NCBI RefSeq assembly: GCF_000224065.1 | Contig: NZ_AFWT01000010.1 | Span: 99,036 to 163,035, forward strand | DNA length: 64,000 bases | Direction of reading: 5' to 3' | Source of the DNA: Thiorhodococcus drewsii AZ1 | GTDB taxonomy: Bacteria > Pseudomonadota > Gammaproteobacteria > Chromatiales > Chromatiaceae | In this document: positions 24,231 to 32,485 of the stretch, in pieces | Numbering within the stretch: position 1 is the first letter of the stretch | How the letters are laid out: every line of letters begins with the position of its first letter | Notes under the pieces: generated by a model | What the model was told of the DNA's origin: nothing | The model's input: the letters and a program-made list of their open reading frames with translations, nothing else | Databases searched by the model: none | Made by a program: the position numbers and the translations under genes

Positions 24231-26809
24231 AGAGTTCGGTCACGATGCACGGATGGATTCTCTATACCGGGAAGGAGGTGCGCGAGCTGACACGCGCCTG
24301 CGAGGAGGCGGCGACGGCGGGAGTCGAGCTGCAGGTGGTGGCGCCCAAAGAGGTGCAGCTGATCCTGGATCCGGACGACTCGGCGCGCTTCTATCTCCGG
24401 GGTGACTTCGTTCCGGCCCCGATGTTTGCCATCGCCGCCTTCGTCGAGGAGGCGGATGACTATAACCTGGCCCTCTTGCAACAACTGGAGACTCAGGGCG
24501 TCTTCTGCGTGAACCGCGCCGAGACCCTGAAGCGAACCAGCGACAAGCTGCTCACGCTGCAATTGCTCACGGCACACGGCATCCCGGTTCCCAAGACCAT
24601 TCTCGTGCGTCCGGACACCTCTCCCGAGTTCATCTGCGAACGTTTGGGTTTGCCGGTCGTGCTCAAGGTCCTGGATGGATCCAAGGGGCATGGCGTGACT
24701 CTGGTCCAGACCCAACAGGAGCTCGCCAGCCTGTTGGAGATGCTCGATGCGGCCCAGTGTCCGACGGGGCTCCTGGCGCAGGAGTTTATCGCTGACAGTC
24801 GGGGGCGCGATTTGCGCGTGCTGGTGATCGACGGTCAGCCGCGTACCTGCATGCTGCGCAGCAACCGTTCGGCCGACGGCTTCAAATCGAACGTCTCGGC
24901 CGGTGGCGGCGCGGACGCCTATCCGTTGAACGAGACGATCATCGCACTCTCCAAGCGGGTGATCGAGGTCATGGGGCTCGACATCGGCGGGATCGATCTG
25001 CTGTTCAAGGGAGGCGGCTTCGTCGTCGGAGAGGCCAACTCCATTCCCGGTTTCCAGGGCATCGAATCCTGTAGCGACATCAATGTGCCCGCCGAGATTC
25101 TCCAAAGCATCCGGCGTCGATTCAAGGCGCGGATCGCTGCGCGTTATCAGACCCTGGCCTCGGAGACCTGGGGGCTGGATGAGTGGCGGCTGAAGCAGGA
25201 TCTGGAGCTGGTCCAGACCTTCATCGGGGCCTGCTCGCTGGTCGAGGAGACCCAGCAGCGGGTGCTGCTGGACATCCTTCGGCAGGGGGCTCAGACCGAG
25301 TACGGTCGCGCGAACGGTTTCGAGGCGATCGACTCGATCGATGCGTTTCGACAGGCTGTCCCCGTCTCCCAATGGGCCGATTTCGAGCCCTATGCCCAGC
25401 GCATGGAGCTGGGCGAGGGCGATCTGCTGTTCTCTGGGCAGCCGACCCATTTCATCAGCACCAGCGGCACCACCGGACACTTCAAAAACATCCCGGAAAG
25501 CGCCGCTGGCGAGCTCGCTAAATCGCTGGTCAGCCGCGCCCGTACCGCGCTGCTGATGAAGATGATGCCGGATCTGCTCGACGGCTATTTCATCCCGCTG
25601 TCCAACGTCGCCGTCATGGGCGAGACCGCCGGGGGCATCCCTTTTGGCTATGCCTCCGGCCTCACGCTCGCCGGCGCACCGCCGGAGATCCGGCGGCGCT
25701 TGGCCTTTCCTCCCGAGGTGTTGGGCGCGACCGATGCTGCCACGCTCGATTATCTGACCATGCGTTTCGCCATGGCTCAACCGCTGGTTCGGCTGCTGGT
25801 CGGCAACAATCCGGGACGCATGACCGCGCTGCTGGAGGCCGCCGATCGGCGGCGCGACGAGATCATCACCGACATCGAGCGCGGCACCCTGTCCCAGGAT
25901 CTGGAGCTGGACGCGGAGTTGCGCCGGCAGTTGGAGGGGTATCTGAGCCCGGACCCAGAGCGCGCCGCCGCGCTGCGCAGCATGCTGGCCGGACGCGGGC
26001 GCTTGGAACCGCGCGACTACTGGCCGGGGCTCAAGATGATCTCCTGCTGGCTCGGTGGCACCATCGGTCGCTATCTGGAGGGACTGATCCCGTGGCTGCC
26101 CGAGAACGTGATCTTCACCGACTGCGGGTACGGTGCCAGCGAGGGCAAGTTCAACGTCCCTATGCGTCCGGGCGCGCCCGAGGCGCCGCTCGCCATCTTC
26201 GGCTATTTCTTCGAGTTTCAGCCGCTGGCGGGTGGTGAGCCGCTGCTCGCTCATGAGCTTGAGGACGGGGCCGAATACGGTCTGATCGTCACCAGCTATT
26301 CCGGACTCTACCGCTACGATCTGCACGATATCGTCAAGGTCAAGGGCTTCACCGGCGGGAACCCCAACATCCAGTTCCTGAGCAAGAGCCGCGATATCGC
26401 CAACCTGGCGGGCGAGAAACTCGCCGGGGCGGTGATCTCGGACGTGGTGCGCCGCACCCTGGCCGAGCGCGATCTGCGCTGGCGGCATTTTTGCGTGGTC
26501 GCCGACAGCGGCGCGCACCGCTACGACTTCTGCATCGAGCCGGAAGGGGATGCCGTGCCTGATGCCGACTGGCTCGCCGCCATGGACGCCGCGCTCGCCG
26601 AGGCGGCCGATGGCTTCAAGCTGCTGCGCGAGCAGGGGCTCATCGAGGCGCCGCGACTGATCCTGATGGGCACGGGTTGGCTCGACCGGCTCTACGAGGG
26701 CCATCTGCGTCCAGGCGTCACCAGCGCTCAGATCAAGCTGCCGCTGGTGTGCGACCAGGTCCCGCTGCCCGACCTGATCGAGCGCCACGTCGAGTTGCGT
26801 GCCCGCTGA
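24227..26809 (+). CDS. RimK-type ATP-grasp ligase fused to a GH3-family acyl-adenylate synthetase
   Basis: An 860-residue two-enzyme fusion. Residues about 75-300 are a RimK-like ATP-grasp domain: KRTSDKLLTLQLLTAHGIPV, LKVLDGSKGHGV, GRDLRVLVIDGQPRTCMLR, FKSNVSAGGGA, VVGEANSIPGFQGIE. Residues about 320-850 are a GH3 domain: STSGTTGHFKNIP (ATP loop), CGYGASEGKFNVP, GLYRYDLHDIVKVKGF and FLSKSRDIANLAGEKLAGAV. GH3 enzymes activate carboxylic acids as adenylates and join them to amines or amino acids; RimK domains add amino acids through acyl phosphates. Both active sites look intact. It lies between the HATPase-GNAT gene (4-bp overlap) and an MFS exporter (1-bp overlap). Confidence 0.88.
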   Translation: MKSSVTMHGWILYTGKEVRELTRACEEAATAGVELQVVAPKEVQLILDPDDSARFYLRGDFVPAPMFAIAAFVEEADDYNLALLQQLETQGVFCVNRAETLKRTSDKLLTLQLLTAHGIPVPKTILVRPDTSPEFICERLGLPVVLKVLDGSKGHGVTLVQTQQELASLLEMLDAAQCPTGLLAQEFIADSRGRDLRVLVIDGQPRTCMLRSNRSADGFKSNVSAGGGADAYPLNETIIALSKRVIEVMGLDIGGIDLLFKGGGFVVGEANSIPGFQGIESCSDINVPAEILQSIRRRFKARIAARYQTLASETWGLDEWRLKQDLELVQTFIGACSLVEETQQRVLLDILRQGAQTEYGRANGFEAIDSIDAFRQAVPVSQWADFEPYAQRMELGEGDLLFSGQPTHFISTSGTTGHFKNIPESAAGELAKSLVSRARTALLMKMMPDLLDGYFIPLSNVAVMGETAGGIPFGYASGLTLAGAPPEIRRRLAFPPEVLGATDAATLDYLTMRFAMAQPLVRLLVGNNPGRMTALLEAADRRRDEIITDIERGTLSQDLELDAELRRQLEGYLSPDPERAAALRSMLAGRGRLEPRDYWPGLKMISCWLGGTIGRYLEGLIPWLPENVIFTDCGYGASEGKFNVPMRPGAPEAPLAIFGYFFEFQPLAGGEPLLAHELEDGAEYGLIVTSYSGLYRYDLHDIVKVKGFTGGNPNIQFLSKSRDIANLAGEKLAGAVISDVVRRTLAERDLRWRHFCVVADSGAHRYDFCIEPEGDAVPDADWLAAMDAALAEAADGFKLLREQGLIEAPRLILMGTGWLDRLYEGHLRPGVTSAQIKLPLVCDQVPLPDLIERHVELRAR

Positions 26810-28041
26810 TGACCGATGCCATCCTCAAGCCGCGCGACCTGGGCGGTCGCGCGCTGCTCATGCTGAGCGCCTATCTGATCCTGGTCACCGCCCTGGTTCG
26901 ACTCGGCACCAGTCTCTATCTGCCGGCCCTTCCGGCGATGGCCGACGACTTGGGGCTCTCGGCTCAACACATGGCCGCGACCATGACCGTGTATCTGGTC
27001 GGGTTCGCGGTCGCCTCGATCTTTCTCGGACCGGTCTCGGACCATTGGGGACGGAAACTGTTGCTCCAGGGGGGCGTGATCGCCTTTGGCGTGGGATCGT
27101 TGCTGTGCGCTCTGGCGCCCTCTTATGGGCTGCTCATCAGTGGACGCATCCTGCAGTCCGTGGGCGGAGCCGCCGTGCAGGTGGGATCGCGGGCCATGTC
27201 GCGCGACGCCTTCAGCGACGCGCAGATGATCAGCGTTCTCGGCTGGATTGGGGTCATCACCGGACTGGTCCCGGTGCTGGCGCCTATGCTCGGTGGCCTG
27301 CTGACCCAGTGGCTGGGGTGGCACTCCAACTTCTATCTGCTTGCGGTCGGCGCCGTGCTGGTGATGCTCTCGACACGCGGGTTGGTCGGTGAATCTCTGC
27401 CGGCAGACAAGCGCACGCCCTTCAGGCTGGTCGAGACGTTGCGAGCCTATGGCGACATGCTCGTCTCGCCCGGCTTCATGCTGCCGACCATTCCCATCAT
27501 GCTCTGCTTCGCCGTTCAGGGAGCCTATCTGGTCGCGGCGCCCTTCATCTTCATCCATGTCTTGAACATGAGTCCGCTGGCGTTTGGGTTCACCAGTCTC
27601 GCCTTGGTCGGCGGGCTGCTGCTGGGGCGGATCATCTGCATGGCGGCGCTCAAACGCTGGGGCGAGTATGGCGCCTTTCTGACCGGGGCCGGCGTGGCCC
27701 TGATCGGCGGGTTCTGCTCGCTCGCGGTCGTGCTCACGGATTCCATGTCCGTCGTCGCGATACTCGGCGCGTCAGCGGTGTTTTGCGTGGGATTCGGTGC
27801 GCTGGTTCCGATCGGCATGAAGGCCGGGCTCTCGGTCTTTGCGGACCGGGTTGGAACTTCGTCGGCACTCTACGGCTGTCTCACCCTGGGGGCGACCGCC
27901 CTCGGCAGCGGTCTGGTCGGCGGCATGCTGGAGCGCAGCGCGCGCGATATCGATCTGCTGTGTCTCGCGACCTTCATCGCCAGTTGCCTGATCCTGGTAT
28001 CCAGTCTGGCCTGTCGCCGGGTCTTATCGAAGGCCGCTTGA
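26809..28041 (+). CDS. MFS exporter, Bcr/CflA type
   Basis: A 410-residue major facilitator with about 12 transmembrane helices. It starts at ATG 26809 (TGATG overlap with the RimK-GH3 stop). Signature features: YLPALPAMADDLGLS in the first loop and GPVSDHWGRKLLL between helices 2 and 3, as in Bcr/CflA drug exporters. Its tight coupling to the ligase gene suggests it exports the ligase product. The 3' end overlaps the convergent receiver gene by 18 bp. Confidence 0.9.
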   Translation: MTDAILKPRDLGGRALLMLSAYLILVTALVRLGTSLYLPALPAMADDLGLSAQHMAATMTVYLVGFAVASIFLGPVSDHWGRKLLLQGGVIAFGVGSLLCALAPSYGLLISGRILQSVGGAAVQVGSRAMSRDAFSDAQMISVLGWIGVITGLVPVLAPMLGGLLTQWLGWHSNFYLLAVGAVLVMLSTRGLVGESLPADKRTPFRLVETLRAYGDMLVSPGFMLPTIPIMLCFAVQGAYLVAAPFIFIHVLNMSPLAFGFTSLALVGGLLLGRIICMAALKRWGEYGAFLTGAGVALIGGFCSLAVVLTDSMSVVAILGASAVFCVGFGALVPIGMKAGLSVFADRVGTSSALYGCLTLGATALGSGLVGGMLERSARDIDLLCLATFIASCLILVSSLACRRVLSKAA

Positions 28042-28419
28042 TGGAGGTGAGTGTTCGAGCGCCTGGTCGATCGCGGCGCGTAGCGCCTCGCGGGTGAAGG
28101 GTTTGGGCAGGGTCGTCTGCACGCCCATGAGGGCGGCCGATTCGAGGTTGAACTCCAGACTGATGGAGCGCCGACCGCCCGAGACGGCGATGATTGGGAT
28201 ATTGTTGCCGTCTTGGTTCAGCTTCATGATGAACTCGATGCCGTCCATCTCGGGCATGAGGATATCCGTGATGATGAGCAGCGGACGTTCGCGCTGGATG
28301 TATTCCAGCGCCTCCTGTCCGTTGCTGACGGCCTCGATCTCATAGCCCTCGCGACGGACCATTTCGGCCATCATCGTCCGGAAGATTTCGTCATCGTCAA
28401 CGATCAGAATCTTGCTCAT
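28024..28419 (-). CDS. Single-domain response regulator
   Basis: A 131-residue CheY-like receiver: acidic pair VDDDE at the N-terminus, phosphoacceptor Asp in IITDILMPEMDG (about 54), conserved Ser in AVSGG and Lys in LPKPF. No output domain. It overlaps the histidine kinase gene by 4 bp (ATGA), so it is the kinase's direct partner and the last known step of the stressosome pathway here. Its target must be encoded elsewhere. Confidence 0.92.
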   Translation of the reverse strand: MSKILIVDDDEIFRTMMAEMVRREGYEIEAVSNGQEALEYIQRERPLLIITDILMPEMDGIEFIMKLNQDGNNIPIIAVSGGRRSISLEFNLESAALMGVQTTLPKPFTREALRAAIDQALEHSPPSSGLR

Positions 28420-29522
28420 TCGGGTGTCTCCTGCTGGCTGGGTGGAGTGTGCCGAATCGGTGGAGCATCCTCGCTCGCTTTGCCTTCCTGTTGAAGGCGG
28501 GGCAGGTCGATCGTGAAACGCGTACCGGAACCGGGCTCGCTGGACACGCTGATCGATCCCCGTAGCTTGCCGACCAGTCCGTGGACCACGGAGAGTCCGA
28601 GACCGCTGCCCTTTCCAGGCTCCTTGGTCGTGAAGAAGGGGTCGAAGACTCGTTCCTGGACCTCTTGGTTCATGCCTTCGCCGTCGTCTTCGACCGTCAG
28701 TCTGACCAAGGGGGCCAAGCCCGCTGGCGTGTGTAGCCGGACACCGACCTGGATCCGGCCAGGAGTGCTGCTGATGGCGGCGCCCGCATTGATACAGAGG
28801 TTCATGACGATCTGCTGGATCTGGCTCGGCTCGGCTAGCACCCAGGCCTCGGAGACCAAGGGCTCGAAGTCGAGCTGGACGTCGTGTGGGAGCGAGACCC
28901 GCACCAGATCCAACGTCTCTCGGATGAGAGCGACCAGTTCGATTTCGGTCGGATCGTCCGCCATCTCTCGGGCGAAGGTGAGCATGCGGGCGATCAGGTC
29001 GCGTGCCCGGAAGCTCGCCTGCTGGATGAACTCCAGGTGTTGTTGACCCGCCGAGGCGGGCGGTAGCTCATCGCTCAGCAGCTCGCTGAATCCCAGAATG
29101 GCGCCCAGGATGTTGTTGAAGTCGTGCGCGATACCGGCGGCGAGGGTGCCGATCGCCTCCAATCGGCGCGACTGTTCCAGGCGTGCGTTCACGATGGCCT
29201 CGGCGCGCCGTTCCAGTTGCTCGCGCAGGGCGAGACTGTAGGCCATATAGGCCTCCATCAGCGGCGCCGTGATGAGTCCCGCGATCTGACTCAACGGCAG
29301 GTCGGGATGGGCGCTGGCGAGGCGGATCAGCGCCTCGTGATGCAGCTCTCCGACCTCTTCGAGCGGCACCTCGTGTGCGACCAGGCGGCGTCCTAGATCG
29401 GCCGCCTCGGCCAGTGCCGCCTCCGAGGCGAGCGGGTCCTTGGCGAGGACCGCGCACTGGAGCAATTCGGCGTAGCGATCGGAAAGGTCCTGTGGCGCAT
29501 TCGAGTCGGTGGAGTCATTCAT
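28416..29522 (-). CDS. Histidine kinase with an RsbU_N-like input domain
   Basis: A 368-residue soluble kinase. Residues about 15-100 form a helical domain resembling the N-terminal RsbT-binding domain of RsbU (PLEEVGELHHEALIRL is the conserved helix). A coiled linker leads to the H-box AAGIAHDFNNILGAILGFSE (phospho-His near 135) and a full HATPase domain with N-box MNLCINAGAAI, DDGEGM and GKGSGLGLSVVHG. No membrane segment. This suggests RsbT controls the kinase as it controls RsbU in Bacillus. It overlaps the RsbX-like gene by 8 bp. Confidence 0.88.
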   Translation of the reverse strand: MNDSTDSNAPQDLSDRYAELLQCAVLAKDPLASEAALAEAADLGRRLVAHEVPLEEVGELHHEALIRLASAHPDLPLSQIAGLITAPLMEAYMAYSLALREQLERRAEAIVNARLEQSRRLEAIGTLAAGIAHDFNNILGAILGFSELLSDELPPASAGQQHLEFIQQASFRARDLIARMLTFAREMADDPTEIELVALIRETLDLVRVSLPHDVQLDFEPLVSEAWVLAEPSQIQQIVMNLCINAGAAISSTPGRIQVGVRLHTPAGLAPLVRLTVEDDGEGMNQEVQERVFDPFFTTKEPGKGSGLGLSVVHGLVGKLRGSISVSSEPGSGTRFTIDLPRLQQEGKASEDAPPIRHTPPSQQETPE

Positions 29523-30129
29523 GTTGGTAGATCAGTATTCCCGCATCGTCCCGGTCGCTGGCCCACTGCACCAACAGCTGTTCGGCTAGAGCGTTCGAGG
29601 GTCGGTTCTCTATCAGGCTGGCGGCGATATCGGCGTCCTCGGGGATACCGTCGGAGAAGATCACCAGCCAGTCTCCCGGCCTTAGTGAGAAGCGCTCGGG
29701 GTGTAGCCCCGAGTATCCTGCGCCGACGATTCCGCGTGCGCCACCCAGGCGCCTGATATGCCCGTCCTGGAGCAGCAGCGTGCGGATATTGCCGACGGCG
29801 GCGTGCAGAATGGCCTCCGTGCCGAACGGCACATCGACTACGGACAACGCGACTCCTCGCGTTCCGATCAGCGCTCGATCGCAATCGGCGAAGGTCTCGG
29901 GCAAACCCTGTCCAGGTGTCGTGGCGATCTGATGGATGACCGCCTCGGCGGCCTTGTGGGCCTCCGGTCCATGTCCCAATCCGTCGGCCAAGGCCAGTCG
30001 CAGACGATTCGGTTGAAGCCACCAACCGCATTGATCGCCGCACAGCGATTCTCCAGGGAAGGATTTGAGCGCCTGCCCCAGTCCGAGTTCCCTGGGTTCC
30101 AGGTTGGGGGGCGCTGAGTTCAATGCCAT
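29515..30129 (-). CDS. rsbX: RsbX-like PP2C phosphatase
   Basis: A 204-residue SpoIIE/PP2C-type serine phosphatase. The metal-binding motifs are GDQCGW (about 31), ADGLGHGPEAHKAA (about 48) and SDGI near residue 160. In stressosome operons RsbX resets the system by dephosphorylating RsbS and RsbR. It overlaps the upstream ATPase gene by 10 bp and the kinase gene by 8 bp, so all are coupled. Another overlapping frame in this region is a shadow. Confidence 0.88.
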   Translation of the reverse strand: MALNSAPPNLEPRELGLGQALKSFPGESLCGDQCGWWLQPNRLRLALADGLGHGPEAHKAAEAVIHQIATTPGQGLPETFADCDRALIGTRGVALSVVDVPFGTEAILHAAVGNIRTLLLQDGHIRRLGGARGIVGAGYSGLHPERFSLRPGDWLVIFSDGIPEDADIAASLIENRPSNALAEQLLVQWASDRDDAGILIYQHE

Positions 30130-30626
30130 TTGACGGCCCTGACCCAGGTTCCACGCCCTGGTTCCGAGTCGATGGCGAACGTATCCATCAGGCGCTTGAC
30201 GCCCGGAAGACCGCAGCCGAGGCTACCCGTCGTGCTGTAACCCTCGGTGAGGGCGAGGATGAGGTCGACGATTCCGGGGCCATCGTCTTTCGACAGCAGC
30301 TCGATTCCCTGTGGTGGGGTCAGGCATTGCTTGGTCATTGGGGTGGCGCTCAGCCATCCGCCTCCGGCGTGGATCACTAGATTGCTCGCCAGCTCGCTGG
30401 CCGCCGTGGCCAGTTGGTAGGTCGAGCTGCGGTTGAAGTTCAGGCGTTCGGCCAGTGAGCGCACCTCGCGGCAGGCGAACATGATGTCCGATTCGGTTTC
30501 GAGCCATACGTGCATTGCGGCGGGGAACGAGAGCGCGATCGCATCCGTCGGATGCTCGCAGAGCCTGTCCGAGGTGACATGCCGATGGCACATCATGGCG
30601 TCGTCGCTTGAACGTATCGGGCGCAT
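30120..30626 (-). CDS. Second RsbT-like serine kinase / anti-sigma ATPase
   Basis: A 168-residue protein whose last ~130 residues are an RsbT/RsbW-type ATPase: N-box SELASNLVIHAGGG, DDGPGI and the lid GYSTTGSLGCGLPGVKRLMD. The C-terminal wording matches RsbT more than RsbW. It follows another RsbT copy after 4 bp. The start is uncertain: ATG 30626 is coupled to the preceding stop, but the conserved core begins at ATG 30515, and the first ~38 residues do not resemble the family. It may act as a second switch kinase. Confidence 0.85.
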   Translation of the reverse strand: MRPIRSSDDAMMCHRHVTSDRLCEHPTDAIALSFPAAMHVWLETESDIMFACREVRSLAERLNFNRSSTYQLATAASELASNLVIHAGGGWLSATPMTKQCLTPPQGIELLSKDDGPGIVDLILALTEGYSTTGSLGCGLPGVKRLMDTFAIDSEPGRGTWVRAVKWH

Positions 30627-30630
30627 CAGC

Positions 30631-31041
30631 TCACAGTGGCTTGTGTAGGGTGATGCTGATCCGGGTGCGTCCCGGTGCCGATTCGATCTGGAAATCGTCG
30701 ACCAGACGGCGCGTTCCCGGTAGGCCCGCGCCCAGCCCGCCGCTGGTGCTGTAGCCGTCGGTCATTGCGAGGGCGATGTCCGTGATTCCGGGGCCGCGGT
30801 CCTCGACCTGGACCCGGATGCGCCGAGTCCGGTTGTCGGAGGCGTCCTCGACGATGCAGACCCCCTCGCAGGCGTACTGAATGACATTGCGGGCGAGTTC
30901 GGAGACGGCGGTGGCGAGGCGCGTCTGGTCTGCCTTGCCGAAGCCGAGTCGCTCGCACAGATCGCGGGTGGCGCGGCGTGCGGTCACGATGTCGGCCGGG
31001 GAGAGGACGGGGATTTGAGTGCTAGAGAAGGCGTCACTCAT
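30631..31041 (-). CDS. rsbT: RsbT serine/threonine kinase of the stressosome
   Basis: A 136-residue GHKL kinase: N-box SELARNVIQYA, DRGPGI and lid GYSTSGGLGAGLPGTRRLVD. The start is ATG 31041, overlapping the RsbS stop by 8 bp, with GAGG six bases upstream. RsbT phosphorylates RsbS and RsbR, leaves the stressosome and binds a downstream partner; the partner suggested here is the RsbU_N-like domain of the adjacent histidine kinase. Confidence 0.9.
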   Translation of the reverse strand: MSDAFSSTQIPVLSPADIVTARRATRDLCERLGFGKADQTRLATAVSELARNVIQYACEGVCIVEDASDNRTRRIRVQVEDRGPGITDIALAMTDGYSTSGGLGAGLPGTRRLVDDFQIESAPGRTRISITLHKPL

Positions 31042-31426
31042 TCTCGTCCTCATCTAAATACGCATCGCCTCGTTTGGCGATGCGCTCCTGGAGGATCTCC
31101 ATGCCCTGTTCGAGGTTGAAGGCACAATTTGCGCCGAGCAGATCGCGGCCCATCTCGATCAGGGTCATGGCGACGAACGGTTGCACGCCGCAGATGACGG
31201 CCTCGGCGCCCAGCAGCCGCACCATGTAGGCCGTGTCGTTGATGACGCGCGCCATGTAGGAGTCGACTACGTCCAGTGCGGTGATGTCGATCGCGACCCC
31301 AAGCGCCTCGATTTCTGCCACGCGATTGACCAGGTCCGACTGGAACTCCATGGCGTCGCTGTCGGTGAGATCGACCTGGATCGACACCAGCAGGATGCGT
31401 CCCAGATTCAGGATCGGGATCCTCAT
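31034..31426 (-). CDS. rsbS: RsbS stressosome scaffold (STAS domain)
   Basis: A 130-residue single STAS domain. The phosphorylated serine motif VDSYMARV (Ser about 56) and the following GVQPFVAMTLIEMG match RsbS. It forms the stressosome core with RsbR and holds RsbT until phosphorylated. Overlaps RsbR by 4 bp and RsbT by 8 bp. Confidence 0.92.
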   Translation of the reverse strand: MRIPILNLGRILLVSIQVDLTDSDAMEFQSDLVNRVAEIEALGVAIDITALDVVDSYMARVINDTAYMVRLLGAEAVICGVQPFVAMTLIEMGRDLLGANCAFNLEQGMEILQERIAKRGDAYLDEDENE

Positions 31427-32277
31427 GGCCGCCGATCCTCAATGGGAGAGATCCGCTGGCCGATCAGCAACAGCGCCTCGGCGATACCGGCGCGCAAGGT
31501 CGCGCGGCTGATGACGTCGTTGAAATGGACTCCCAGCTTGGTGAGCGTTTGGGCGCCCTCGGGGCTGATGCCGGTCATGATGACGCGGGTGCCGAGCAGT
31601 CGGGCGGCGTCGATCGTTTTCATCAGATGCTGGGCGACACCGGTGTCGATCACGGGCACGCCGGTGAGGTCGAGGATGGTCACGCGCGCTTCGTGACGGG
31701 CGATGGCCTCCAGCAATTGCTCGGTGATCTCGCGCGCCCGGACCGTGTCGATGACGCCGATCAGCGGCATCATCAGGATGCGGTTCCACAACCGCAGCAC
31801 CGGTGTCGAGAGTTCCATCAGAGACAGACTCTGCTGGGCGATGAAACGCTCGCGGACCTCGACGAAGGCGCTGAAGGTCAGCAGTGTCAGTCTGTCGAAG
31901 ACCCGCTCCAGCCAGATCAGATCGATCAGTGCGTCCGTATGCGACTGGGTGACCAACCGGTTCGACAGCAGGTTTTTGAGTGCCAGTATCAGACTGGTGA
32001 TCCGGTTCGCGCTGTTGCCGGTGCGCGCCTGGGCGGTGACGAACTGGGTCAGGTGGTTCGCGAGTGGACTCTCGGGATTCAGTTCGAAAGTGTCGGTTGG
32101 TGTCTGGTCGATCGCCGCGACGATGTCGTCGAAGATCGCGCGCAGCTTCAAGGTCCATTCGTGAGGCAGGTTCTCAGAATGGCCGTCGTCGCTCCAAATG
32201 GTCTGGGCGCGTTGCAGCCACTCGTCGAGCAGTTCAGTACGGTGCTCGCGCAATAGCTGTTTCAGTGGAGTCGTCAT
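31423..32277 (-). CDS. rsbR: RsbR-type stressosome sensor
   Basis: A 284-residue protein starting at ATG 32277. Residues about 1-150 are a helical sensory domain in the position of the non-haem globin domain of RsbR paralogues, but different in sequence. Residues about 160-275 are a STAS domain with both regulatory Thr motifs: LTGVPVIDTGVAQHL (equivalent of RsbRA Thr171) and TGISPEGAQTL (Thr205 region). First gene of the stressosome operon; the signal it senses is unknown. Confidence 0.9.
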   Translation of the reverse strand: MTTPLKQLLREHRTELLDEWLQRAQTIWSDDGHSENLPHEWTLKLRAIFDDIVAAIDQTPTDTFELNPESPLANHLTQFVTAQARTGNSANRITSLILALKNLLSNRLVTQSHTDALIDLIWLERVFDRLTLLTFSAFVEVRERFIAQQSLSLMELSTPVLRLWNRILMMPLIGVIDTVRAREITEQLLEAIARHEARVTILDLTGVPVIDTGVAQHLMKTIDAARLLGTRVIMTGISPEGAQTLTKLGVHFNDVISRATLRAGIAEALLLIGQRISPIEDRRP

Positions 32278-32485
32278 CGTTCGAAGTGGCTCCTTGTGAT
32301 ACCCCTGTTTCGAAGTGTGCCCCCGCGACTTGAGGATGCTGGGTCCGCGTCGTGCAGGGAACGCCATGCATCGGCATCTCCTCGGGTGGCGCACTGCCAT
32401 TCTAGACCCTATTCGCTCCGCATAGCGTCGTTTCGTTTGTGGGTCCTGGGTCTTCGAACCGATAGCGACATGGATCTCCGTCGGA

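Noticed and set aside
24206..26788. 860-codon minus-strand frame
   Set aside because: It is the antisense shadow of the RimK-GH3 gene in GC-rich DNA; composition is Arg/Gln/His-rich without domains.
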